A stretch of DNA of 7,923 nucleotides, taken from assembly GCA_964242325.1 (NCBI GenBank), contig CAXTCI010000225.1, positions 1 through 7,923 on the forward strand. The letters are read 5' to 3'. This document shows, one piece after another, positions 1-6,782 of this stretch. The stretch comes from DASWOJ01 sp964242325. GTDB lineage: Bacteria > Pseudomonadota > Alphaproteobacteria > Acetobacterales > Acetobacteraceae. A program made the translations under genes and the position numbers. The notes under the pieces are model-generated. The model made no database searches. It had not been told where the DNA came from and saw only the letters and a list, made by a program, of their open reading frames with translations. The first letter of the stretch is position 1. Each line of letters starts with the position of its first letter.

Positions 1-7
1 ACCCAGC

Positions 8-12
8 AGGAG
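8..12 (+). promoter_or_regulatory. Shine-Dalgarno site of the first binding-protein gene
   Basis: AGGAG lies nine bases before the ATG at 22, a normal spacing. It supports that ATG as the true start. The promoter itself must lie upstream of the window. Confidence 0.7.
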
Positions 13-21
13 CCGATCCCC

Positions 22-861
22 ATGCAGGCACTCCGCCGCGCCGCCCTCCTCTTGTCCTTATGGGCCGGGGTCGCCCATGCCCAGGACGGGCCGCCGCTGC
101 GAACGGGTGTTGACGGCACCTTCGCGCCTTTTGCCTTTCCTAGCCTATCCGGCGGCGTCCAGGGCTTCAGCGTTGACCTGTTCACCGAGGTCGCGCGCCG
201 GCTGCATCGTCCCATTACCATCGACAGCACGAGCTATTCCGGCCTGATCCCGGCGCTGGATGCCGGGCGCTACGATTTTCTGGCAGCGCCCACCACCGTG
301 ACCAAGGAGCGTGCCGAGAACCTGCTGTTCGCCAGCGGCTACATGTGGACCGCCTTCCAGTTCGGTATCAAGAAAGGCACGGCGCCCATCACCTCGCTGC
401 AGGACCTGCGCGGCAAGGTCATCACCGTGAACAAGGGTAGCGCCTACGATGCCTGGGCCACTGCCAACGCCGCGACGTATGGCTTCGTCAGCCAAGCTTA
501 CGATTCGCAGTCCGACGCGGTGCAGGCGGTGCTGGCCGGGCGGGCGGCGGCGAACCTGGGCGGCAACGCCGTCATCCGCTACGCCGCGACCAAGCTGCCG
601 CAGTTCCAGCCGGACTTCGTCATTGGGGAAACTCGGGCGCAATGGGCCGCGCCGTTCCGCAAGGACGAGGCCACCCTACGCAACCAGGTCCAGGACGTGA
701 TGTCGTGCATGAAGCGGGACGGCAGCCTGGCGAAGCTGAGCGAGAAATGGTTCGGCGTCGCCCCGGCCGCCGACGACTTGGAGCGGGTCATTGACCCCGG
801 CTACGGCGTGCCCGGGATGCCCGGCTACGACCCGGCACCGCACGAGCTTAACTGCACCTGA
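22..861 (+). CDS. ABC transporter substrate-binding protein, family 3 (polar amino acid type)
   Basis: Periplasmic binding protein that captures a small solute and hands it to the inner-membrane importer encoded by the next three genes. At 279 aa it has the usual family length. Residues 1-20 form a signal peptide (Arg-rich n-region, Leu/Ala core, AHA before Gln21). The mature part opens with the typical family-3 stretch TGVDGTFAPFAF, followed by GFSVDLFTEVARRL. The segment TTVTKERAENLLFA carries Arg97, the likely equivalent of the arginine that binds the ligand carboxylate. At the place where HisJ and GlnH carry an Asp that binds the ligand amino group, this protein reads NLGGN (Gly181), so the ligand may be unusual. 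The only two cysteines in the protein, Cys229 and Cys278, could form a disulfide pinning the Pro/Gly-rich C-terminal tail. A Shine-Dalgarno site sits at 8-12. First gene of a four-gene operon; the ligand cannot be named from sequence. Confidence 0.93.
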   Translation: MQALRRAALLLSLWAGVAHAQDGPPLRTGVDGTFAPFAFPSLSGGVQGFSVDLFTEVARRLHRPITIDSTSYSGLIPALDAGRYDFLAAPTTVTKERAENLLFASGYMWTAFQFGIKKGTAPITSLQDLRGKVITVNKGSAYDAWATANAATYGFVSQAYDSQSDAVQAVLAGRAAANLGGNAVIRYAATKLPQFQPDFVIGETRAQWAAPFRKDEATLRNQVQDVMSCMKRDGSLAKLSEKWFGVAPAADDLERVIDPGYGVPGMPGYDPAPHELNCT

Positions 862-867
862 CGCCGT

Positions 868-1596
868 ATGATCGCGGCCTATGGCATCCACAAGCACTTC
901 GGACCGCTGCATGTGTTGCGCGGCGTCGATCTGGAGGTGGCGGCGGGTGAGATGGTGTTCATCATCGGCCCCTCCGGCTCCGGCAAGTCAACGCTGCTGC
1001 GCTGCCTGAACCGCCTGGAAACGCCGGACAGCGGCGCTATCACGGTGGACGGCACCGACCTGATGGACCGGCGCACCGACCTGAACCGGCTGCGGCGGCG
1101 TATCGGCATGGTGTTCCAGTCGTTCAATCTGTATCCGCACATGACGGCGCTGGGCAATGTGACCCTGGCACTGCGGAAGGTGGCCGGCATGGGCCGGGTG
1201 CAGGCCGATGCGGCTGGACGCGCGGCGCTGGCCCAGGTGGGCTTGGCGGATCGCGGGGACCACAGGCCCGCGCAGCTTTCCGGCGGTCAGCAGCAGCGGG
1301 TCGCCATCGCCCGGTCCCTGGCGCTCGAACCCCGGGTGATGCTGTTCGACGAACCCACCAGCGCGCTCGACCCCGAGCTGGTCGGCGAGGTCCTGGGCGT
1401 GATGCGCGGCCTGCGGGAGACCGGGATGACCATGGTGGTGGTCAGCCACGAGATGGGCTTCGCCCGTGCCGCCGCCGACCGCGTGGTGTTCATGGTGGAT
1501 GGCAGCGTGCTGGAAGCCGGCCCGCCGGCGCAGGTGTTCACGGCGCCAGCGCATGAGCGCACCCGCGCCTTCATCAGCCGGATCGGCGGGCACTGA
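868..1596 (+). CDS. Amino acid ABC transporter ATP-binding protein (GlnQ/HisP type)
   Basis: Cytoplasmic ATPase that powers the importer formed with the two permeases downstream. At 242 aa it matches the GlnQ/HisP family (about 240-255). All nucleotide-binding motifs are intact: Walker A GPSGSGKS at residues 34-41, Q-loop Gln84 in MVFQSFNLYPHMT, signature LSGGQQQR at 137-144, Walker B VMLFDEP at 157-163, D-loop SALD, and the switch His194 in VVSHE. The FQSFNLYPHMT sequence after the Q-loop is characteristic of the polar-amino-acid subfamily. The gene starts six bases after the upstream stop codon. No strong Shine-Dalgarno is visible, so translation is probably coupled to the binding-protein gene. 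Nothing suggests damage. Confidence 0.96.
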   Translation: MIAAYGIHKHFGPLHVLRGVDLEVAAGEMVFIIGPSGSGKSTLLRCLNRLETPDSGAITVDGTDLMDRRTDLNRLRRRIGMVFQSFNLYPHMTALGNVTLALRKVAGMGRVQADAAGRAALAQVGLADRGDHRPAQLSGGQQQRVAIARSLALEPRVMLFDEPTSALDPELVGEVLGVMRGLRETGMTMVVVSHEMGFARAAADRVVFMVDGSVLEAGPPAQVFTAPAHERTRAFISRIGGH

Positions 1597-1605
1597 CCCT
1601 CCGGC

Positions 1606-2283
1606 ATGACGGGGTTCGCTGACACCTTCCTGAACGTGCCGGTCATCGTGCGCAGCCTGCCGGCCGTTGCGAGCGGCTTCGTGCTGACGGTGGAGCTTGC
1701 GGTGCTGGTGGTGGCGACGGGGCTTGCGGCCGGCCTGCTGCTGGCTGTCGTGCGCACGTTCGGCATCCGCCCGCTGAATTGGCTGATTATCTTCCTGGTG
1801 GACCTGTTCCGCGCCCTGCCGCCGTTGGTGATCATCCTGCTGATCTACTTTGGGGCGCCTGCCTTCGACGCCACGCCATCGGGTTTCCTGTGCACCTGGA
1901 TCAGCCTGTCCCTGGTGCTGATGGCATTTGCCGAGGAAATCTACTGGGCAGGGATAACGGCGGTTCCGCGAGGTCAGTGGGAGGCGGCGCGGTCCACCGG
2001 GTTGGGCTTCGCCGCGGCGCTGCGCCACGTCGTGCTGCCGCAGGCACTGCGCATCACGGTGCCGCCATTGACCAACCGCACCATCGCCATCACCAAGGGC
2101 ACGGCGCTCGGCTCCGTGGTGGCCGTCAGCGAAATCCTGTCGCAGGCGTCCTCCGCCATGTCGTTCAGCGGCAATCCATCGCCGTTGCTGCTTGGTGCCG
2201 CGGCATACCTGGTGCTGTTCCTGCCGATGGTGGCGGCTGGCCGCTGGGTGGAACGGCGCTGGCGGCAGCACCCGGCCAGATGA
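1606..2283 (+). CDS. Amino acid ABC transporter permease 1 (HisM/HisQ type)
   Basis: Inner-membrane subunit of the importer, 225 aa, with about five hydrophobic spans (roughly residues 20-48, 58-82, 93-112, 155-180 and 192-213). The cytoplasmic EAA loop that docks on the ATPase runs from Glu110 to about 150: EEIYWAGITAVPRGQWEAARSTG, then LRHVVLPQALR. The early segment ending in DLFRALPPLVIILL is typical of this permease family (HisM/GlnP). It starts nine bases after the ATPase stop with no clear Shine-Dalgarno, which suggests coupled translation. It is paralogous to the next gene, has the same length, and probably forms a heterodimer with it. Confidence 0.94.
   Translation: MTGFADTFLNVPVIVRSLPAVASGFVLTVELAVLVVATGLAAGLLLAVVRTFGIRPLNWLIIFLVDLFRALPPLVIILLIYFGAPAFDATPSGFLCTWISLSLVLMAFAEEIYWAGITAVPRGQWEAARSTGLGFAAALRHVVLPQALRITVPPLTNRTIAITKGTALGSVVAVSEILSQASSAMSFSGNPSPLLLGAAAYLVLFLPMVAAGRWVERRWRQHPAR
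2018..2041 (+). repeat. 24-base direct repeat, copy 1 (EAA loop of permease 1)
   Basis: Twenty-four bases beginning CGCTGCGCCACGTC are identical to 2700-2723 in the second permease gene. Both copies are read in the same phase and encode LRHVVLP of the ATPase-docking loop. This is coding paralogy, not a mobile repeat. Confidence 0.85.
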
Positions 2284-2293
2284 CCCCACGCCT

Positions 2294-2971
2294 GTGATAG
2301 CGGATACATTCTTCAACCTGGAAATCCTGGTCGCTGCCTGGCCGATCCTGTGGCGCGGGCTGCTGGTGACGGTGGGGCTGTCGGTTGTCGTGGTGCCGCT
2401 GGGCTTCGCTGGGGGGCTGGCGCTTGCGCTGCTGTCAACGGTGCGCAACCGGTGGGTCCGGGCGCTGGTGGTCGCATGGGTGGACTTCTTCCGCGCTTTC
2501 CCGCCGCTGGTGCTGCTGATCCTGCTGTATGCCGGGCTGCCATTTGCCGGGCTGCACCTGACTGCGTTCACCTGCGTGGCGGTCGGCTTCTTCCTGAACA
2601 CCGGAGCCTACTATGCCGAGGTGCTACGCGCCGGGCTGCTGTCGGTGCCGCCGGGTTTGGCCGAGGCTGGGCGGTCCACGGGGCTGACGGCCATGCAGAC
2701 GCTGCGCCACGTCGTGCTGCCGCCGGCGGTGCGGAACGTGTTGCCGGACCTGCTGTCCAACACGTTGGAGGTGGTGAAGCTGACGTCGCTGGCCTCGGTG
2801 GTGGCACTGCCGGAACTGCTGTTCCAGGCCCGGCAGGCGCAGAGCGTCACCTACAACGCGACCCCAATCGTGGCAGCGGCGGCGATCTACTTCTTGCTGC
2901 TATGGCCATTCGTACGCCTGATGAGCCGGCTGGAGAACCAGGCGACCTGGCGGGCGGCGGGGACGTCGTGA
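2294..2971 (+). CDS. Amino acid ABC transporter permease 2 (HisM/HisQ type), GTG start
   Basis: Second inner-membrane subunit of the importer. The frame is open from an ATG at 2192, but that start would overlap the previous permease by 92 bases and add an Arg/Trp/Cys-rich leader unlike this family. The GTG at 2294 gives 225 aa, exactly the length of permease 1, with an N-terminus (VIADTFFNLEILVAAWPILWRG) that aligns with MTGFADTFLNVPVIVRSLPAVASG of its partner, so I choose it. The segment DFFRAFPPLVLLILLY and the EAA loop from Glu109 (EVLRAGLLSVPPGLAEAGRSTG, then LRHVVLPPAVR) are typical. The gene starts ten bases after the permease 1 stop and is the last of the operon. The start codon is an inference; the family assignment is firm. 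Confidence 0.9.
   Translation: MIADTFFNLEILVAAWPILWRGLLVTVGLSVVVVPLGFAGGLALALLSTVRNRWVRALVVAWVDFFRAFPPLVLLILLYAGLPFAGLHLTAFTCVAVGFFLNTGAYYAEVLRAGLLSVPPGLAEAGRSTGLTAMQTLRHVVLPPAVRNVLPDLLSNTLEVVKLTSLASVVALPELLFQARQAQSVTYNATPIVAAAAIYFLLLWPFVRLMSRLENQATWRAAGTS
2700..2723 (+). repeat. 24-base direct repeat, copy 2 (EAA loop of permease 2)
   Basis: Exact match to 2018-2041, with the same codon phase and the same encoded LRHVVLP. The flanking sequence of the two genes is much more diverged. Either strong constraint on the docking loop or gene conversion between the two paralogues could explain this. Confidence 0.85.
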
Positions 2972-2979
2972 GGCCATCA

Positions 2980-3008
2980 TCAGCTTGACTTTGGCCATTT
3001 CAAGCTGA
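2980..3008 (+). terminator. Hairpin just after the importer operon, possible terminator
   Basis: TCAGCTTGA (2980-2988) and TCAAGCTGA (3000-3008) are perfect reverse complements of nine bases around an 11-base loop. The hairpin begins eight bases after the last stop codon of the plus-strand operon, where a terminator is expected. No T-run follows, so it is not a classical intrinsic terminator. It may instead act as a 3'-end stabiliser, or be chance. Confidence 0.4.
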
Positions 3009-3009
3009 G

Positions 3010-3125
3010 TGGTCAGCCAGTTACTCACCCGCACCGCAGAGCTTCAGGCCCGTGCTGTCCACCGGCAGGTGCAGGGATGCGCCGTTATGACGTGTCTGTG
3101 GGCGTGGCACCTCCGGCGTCTCCCG
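3010..3125 (-). pseudogene. Remnant of an IS5-family transposase
   Basis: Read on the minus strand from about 3122 to 3024, the frame gives ETPEVPRPQTRHNG followed by ASLHLPVDSTGLKLCGAGE and then a TAA stop (3023-3021). VDSTGLK followed by a G-x-GEW motif is a hallmark of IS5-family DDE transposases, and the Asp of VDST is a catalytic residue. Here the codon after GAGE, expected to be Trp, is a stop. Only about 35 residues are recognisable; neither the N-terminal region nor the C-terminal catalytic part is seen, and no terminal inverted repeats are evident. It is a decayed scrap lying between two convergent operons. The family call rests on remembered motif similarity and has not been checked by a search. 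Confidence 0.72.
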
Positions 3126-3126
3126 C

Positions 3127-3149
3127 CCGGTGGGTGTTCACACCCCCGG
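3127..3149. other. GC-rich hairpin between the convergent operons
   Basis: CCGG (3127-3130) and GGGTGT (3132-3137) pair with ACACCC (3140-3145) and CCGG (3146-3149), leaving one bulged T at 3131 and a two-base centre that would open to a larger loop. It lies about 120 bases beyond the stop of the minus-strand permease gene. No T-run is adjacent on either strand. It could help end transcription from either side, or belong to the decayed insertion sequence. The rest of 3126-3267 shows nothing recognisable. Confidence 0.35.
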
Positions 3150-3267
3150 CCGCGATGACCCGATTTCCACACCCGCACCAACGCCTGTTACCCGGCCAGA
3201 CTGCGCCGCATGTCAGTCCCAACCGTCTCCGCCGGGAGCGATCGGGTCCAAGACAATCCCTGCCTCG

Positions 3268-4025
3268 TCACCGTTTCAGCCGGTAGCCAGTCCTGAAGAT
3301 CCACCCGATGCCAAGCAGGCACGCCGCCATGAACACGAACGTCATGGCAAGGCTGATGCCCGGGCTAATGTCCGATACGCCGAAGAAGCTCCAGCGGAAG
3401 CCGCTGACCAGATAGACTACCGGGTTGAACAGGGTGACGGTCTGCCAGAACGGCGGGAGCATGCCAACCGAGTAGAAGCTGCCTCCAAGGAAGGTCAGCG
3501 GCGTCACGATCAGCAGCGGGACCAGGTTCAGCTTCTCGAAGCTGTCGGCCCAGATGCCGATGATGAAGCCGAATAGGCTGAACGTGACCGAGGTCAGCAG
3601 GAGGAACGCCAGCATCCAGACGGGATGGACGATGCCGAACGGCACGAACAGCCGGGCCGTGACGAGGATGATCAGGCCGAGGGCGACCGACTTGCTTGCT
3701 GCGGCACCGACATAGCCCAGCACGATCTCGAAGGCCGAGACCGGCGCCGACAGCAGCTCGTAGATCGTGCCGACGAATTTTGGGAAGTAGATGCCGAACG
3801 ACGCGTTGGAGATGCTCTGCGTCAGCAGGGACAACATGATCAGGCCGGGGACGATGAACGCGCCGTAGCCGACGCCATCAACCTGCGCCATGCGCGATCC
3901 GATCGCGGCGCCGAACACGACGAAATACAGGGATGTCGAGATCACTGGCGACACGACGCTTTGCAGCAGGGTGCGCCGGGTGCGGCTCATCTCGAACAGG
4001 TAGATGGCCTGGACGGCGTGACGGT

Positions 4026-4029
<4 letters not shown>
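3268..4029 (-). CDS. ABC-2 type transporter permease (YadH-like)
   Basis: Membrane subunit of a two-component ABC exporter, 253 aa, close to the length of E. coli YadH. An N-terminal cytoplasmic stretch (residues 1-25, ending FEMSRTRRTLLQSVVSPV) is followed by about six hydrophobic spans. The ABC-2 signature region lies near residues 185-225: TFLGGSFYSVGMLPPFWQTVTLFNPVVYLVSGFRWSFFG. The motif NPVVYLVSGFR is typical of the YadH/NodJ/DrrB group. The ATG at 4029-4027 overlaps the TGA of the upstream ATPase gene (4028-4026) as ATGA, so the pair is translationally coupled and certainly an operon. The exported substrate is unknown; characterised relatives move lipids, polysaccharides or drugs. Confidence 0.93.
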
Positions 4030-5003
<974 letters not shown>

Positions 5004-5037
5004 GAAACTCGCATTGCAGTGGCAGGAGAGGGGGGTG

Positions 5038-5059
5038 GGCCGCGAAGCCCGCAGCGGCC
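5038..5059. other. Weak GC hairpin between binding-protein and exporter genes
   Basis: GGCCGC (5038-5043) and GCGGCC (5054-5059) can pair around a ten-base loop in the 111-base gap between the minus-strand binding-protein gene and the exporter ATPase gene. With no T-run and only six base pairs it is a weak attenuator or terminator candidate. The gap shows no other recognisable element. Confidence 0.2.
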
Positions 5060-5114
5060 GGTCATCTGAGCCTAGCACATGCACGAGTTCGACACAGCGT
5101 GACTGGCCATAGAT

Positions 5115-6353
5115 TCATGAGTGGACGAGCGGGCAGCCTCCCTCCGCCATCGGACGGAATGCTTGTTCGGCGGGGATGGTGCTCTGCAGGTTGTAGAGGT
5201 CCCATTCTCCCTTGTTCTGGCCGGGCGCCTTGACCTCGAAAAGGTAGGCATTGTGGATCTTGCGCCCGTCTTCGCGGATGCGGCCAATGCCCAGCCCGTC
5301 ATCGTCGGTCGGCATGGCCTTCATCTGTGCAACGAGCGCCCGTCCGGAGGCGAGACGTTCCGCCCCACCCATCGCTTGTACCGCCTTCAGGCAGTGCAGG
5401 ACGGCGGAGTAGGCGCCGGCGTGGTTGGTTGATGGATAAAGCCCGTTCGGCATGTGCGGCAGCACCTTGGCCGTAAAGCGCCGGGTACGGTCGTTCAGGT
5501 CCCAGTAGAATGGTTCGGTCAGCAGCATGCCTTGCGCCGCCTCCAGCCCGGCGCTGCGCACGTCGTTCAGCAGCGCCAGCAACCCCGCCAGCCGCGTGCC
5601 GCCGCCGGGCCGCGTCAGGCCGAACTCGTGCGCCTGCTTGACCGAGTTGGTGATGTCTGTCCCGGCGTTGGCCAACCCGACGATCTTGGCGCCGCTTGCC
5701 TGCGCCTGCACCAGGAAGGACGAGAAGTCGGTGGTGGCCGGGAATGGATAGCTTACCGCACCCAGCACAGTCCCACCGGCGCGCAGTACCGCGGCCGAGG
5801 TGTCGCGCTGCAGCGCCTGCCCAAACGTGTAGTTGGGCGTGAGAAAGAACCAGCTCGTTCCACCCGCCTTGACGCCCGCGGTGCCGGTGCCGTTCGCCAG
5901 CATCCAGGTATCGTATGTCCAGTGGATCATGTTGGCATTGCAGCGCGGCCCGGTCAGGTCGGCGCTGGCTGGTCCGGTCGCCAGGAACACGCGATCGCTT
6001 TGCTCGGCAAGGGTTGCGACGGCCAGGGCTATGGCTGAGTTGTTGACCTCCAAGATGACATCTGCTTCGCCGCTGTCGAACCATTGCCGGGCGATGGCGC
6101 TGCCCACATCCGCCTTATGCTGGTGGTCGGCCTGGATGACCGTTGTGGGCACGCTGCCCCCGGCAGCGGTGAAATCGGCGATGGCCTGGTTGACGCAGAC
6201 CAGCGTCCCTGGTCCGGAGAGGTCCCGGTAAGGCCCGGACAGGTCACCGAGGATGCCGAAACGAAGCGGCCGGAGTGCCTGCGCCCTGGTCGCCGCTGAT
6301 AGGATGAATGGTGTAGCGAGCGCCGCAAGCGCTGTTCGGCGACCCAAGGACAT
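5115..6353 (-). CDS. ABC transporter substrate-binding protein, branched-chain amino acid type (periplasmic type 1 fold)
   Basis: Secreted or periplasmic solute-binding protein of the Leu/Ile/Val-binding (LivJ-like, Peripla_BP_6) group, 412 aa from the ATG at 6353. The N-terminus MSLGRRTALAALATPFILSAATRAQA is a signal peptide with paired arginines, so Tat export is possible, with cleavage near AQA. The mature part begins LRFGILGDLSGPYRDLSGPGTL, the typical opening strand and ligand loop. Further family landmarks are TVIQADHQHKADVGSAIARQWFDSGEADVILEVNNS, then RVFLATGPASADLTGPRC, then WFFLTPNYTFGQALQRD. A GGGAGA Shine-Dalgarno (6359-6364) selects this start over an ATG at 6449 that would add 32 polar residues before the signal peptide. 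No LivH, LivM, LivG or LivF gene is adjacent. The downstream neighbour is an exporter that does not normally use such a protein. Ligand unknown; relatives bind amino acids, amides, urea or aromatic acids. Confidence 0.92.
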   Translation of the reverse strand: MSLGRRTALAALATPFILSAATRAQALRPLRFGILGDLSGPYRDLSGPGTLVCVNQAIADFTAAGGSVPTTVIQADHQHKADVGSAIARQWFDSGEADVILEVNNSAIALAVATLAEQSDRVFLATGPASADLTGPRCNANMIHWTYDTWMLANGTGTAGVKAGGTSWFFLTPNYTFGQALQRDTSAAVLRAGGTVLGAVSYPFPATTDFSSFLVQAQASGAKIVGLANAGTDITNSVKQAHEFGLTRPGGGTRLAGLLALLNDVRSAGLEAAQGMLLTEPFYWDLNDRTRRFTAKVLPHMPNGLYPSTNHAGAYSAVLHCLKAVQAMGGAERLASGRALVAQMKAMPTDDDGLGIGRIREDGRKIHNAYLFEVKAPGQNKGEWDLYNLQSTIPAEQAFRPMAEGGCPLVHS

Positions 6354-6358
6354 GGACG

Positions 6359-6364
6359 TCTCCC
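6359..6364 (-). promoter_or_regulatory. Shine-Dalgarno site deciding the start of the second binding-protein gene
   Basis: On the minus strand the sequence reads GGGAGA, five bases, then ATG at 6353. It is the best ribosome-binding site in the window and excludes the longer reading from 6449. Confidence 0.75.
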
Positions 6365-6441
6365 ACGCGCCGTTCGTGCGCTGATGGCCAGCTTTCGTCT
6401 CCAGGCGTGACGGCGTCAACGGGTCGCGTCGTCTCGGAGAT

Positions 6442-6531
6442 GTCGTCACACAAATTGGTGGTGGTAGTCGGGTCGTGAGCTATGCCCGGTTCTGGGTGAC
6501 GACGGTTTAAGTTTCACACCGAGATGACGAC
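6442..6531. promoter_or_regulatory. Three TGACGAC heptamers upstream of the binding-protein gene
   Basis: TGACGAC occurs on the minus strand at 6442-6448 and on the plus strand at 6497-6503 and 6525-6531. The first two, with one extra base, form an eight-base inverted repeat (GTCGTCAC and GTGACGAC). They lie about 90 to 180 bases upstream of the minus-strand gene start at 6353, where an operator or activator site could sit. No convincing -35/-10 pair was found. This is a pattern only; no known regulator is recognised. Confidence 0.25.
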
Positions 6532-6665
6532 CCACCGTGGATGAAAGATGCCCCACGCTGGAAGGCGGATCACGATTTTCGAAACGCTTTCTATCTGGAA
6601 GGGCGGCGTATCGAGGCGGGTGAAGGCTTGCTTGAACTTCCGAAGGTGAAAGTCAACGGTGGGTC
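6529..6665. repeat. 10-base inverted repeat bounding a 137-base segment
   Basis: GACCCACCGT at 6529-6538 has its exact reverse complement ACGGTGGGTC at 6656-6665. Agreement extends inward, after one mismatch, by two more bases (12 of 13). The segment between them contains most of a small ORF and has a lower GC content at third positions than the neighbouring genes. It might be a short non-autonomous element with terminal repeats, but no target-site duplication is evident and chance cannot be excluded. Confidence 0.25.
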
Positions 6666-6675
6666 TCGCCGCTGA
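6541..6675 (+). CDS. Unrecognised small ORF (44 codons), doubtful
   Basis: ATG at 6541 to TGA at 6675 encodes 44 residues beginning MKDAPRWKADHDFRNAF and ending KVKVNGGSRR. The frame is open a further 10 codons upstream, back to a TAA at 6508. I do not recognise the protein. It is charged, has no membrane segment and no cysteine, and there is no good Shine-Dalgarno. Its third codon positions are clearly less GC-rich than in the flanking transporter genes, so it may be a chance frame, a gene fragment or recently acquired DNA. It is listed because it is the only plausible coding stretch in the 6354-6782 gap. Confidence 0.2.
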   Translation: MKDAPRWKADHDFRNAFYLEGRRIEAGEGLLELPKVKVNGGSRR

Positions 6676-6782
6676 TCAGCGCCGTACTACACTGCGTGTT
6701 CGCACATTCTCCTGGGTCCGGCATCTACGCTGACCAATAGCCGGCACGCTCCCCGGCCGAGCAAGCCGAGCGTATCCGTGTT

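Noticed and set aside
2192..2293. Earlier ATG start for the second permease
   Set aside because: It would overlap permease 1 by 92 bases and add a leader with no family counterpart. The GTG at 2294 gives a product equal in length to its paralogue.
988..2601. Long 537-codon open frame on the minus strand
   Set aside because: It lies opposite three clear transporter genes with intact motifs. Its translation is His/Gln/Arg-rich with no domain, a typical shadow frame in GC-rich DNA.
3130..3576. Plus-strand 148-codon frame antisense to the ABC-2 permease
   Set aside because: It runs opposite a gene with a clear signature and membrane spans. Its product is a charged, low-complexity shadow with no recognisable domain.
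5004..5084. 27-residue N-terminal extension of the exporter ATPase
   Set aside because: The extra residues do not look like family sequence and have no Shine-Dalgarno. The start at 5003 is preferred, though its own ribosome site is also weak.
6354..6449. 32-residue N-terminal extension of the branched-chain-type binding protein
   Set aside because: It would put a polar, charged stretch before the signal peptide. A strong GGGAGA ribosome site supports the start at 6353.
6730..6782. GC-rich repeats (GGCCGAGC and GCCGAGC) after the MFS stop as a terminator
   Set aside because: They pair only with bulges and short stems, and no T-run follows on the minus strand, so the evidence is too weak to annotate.
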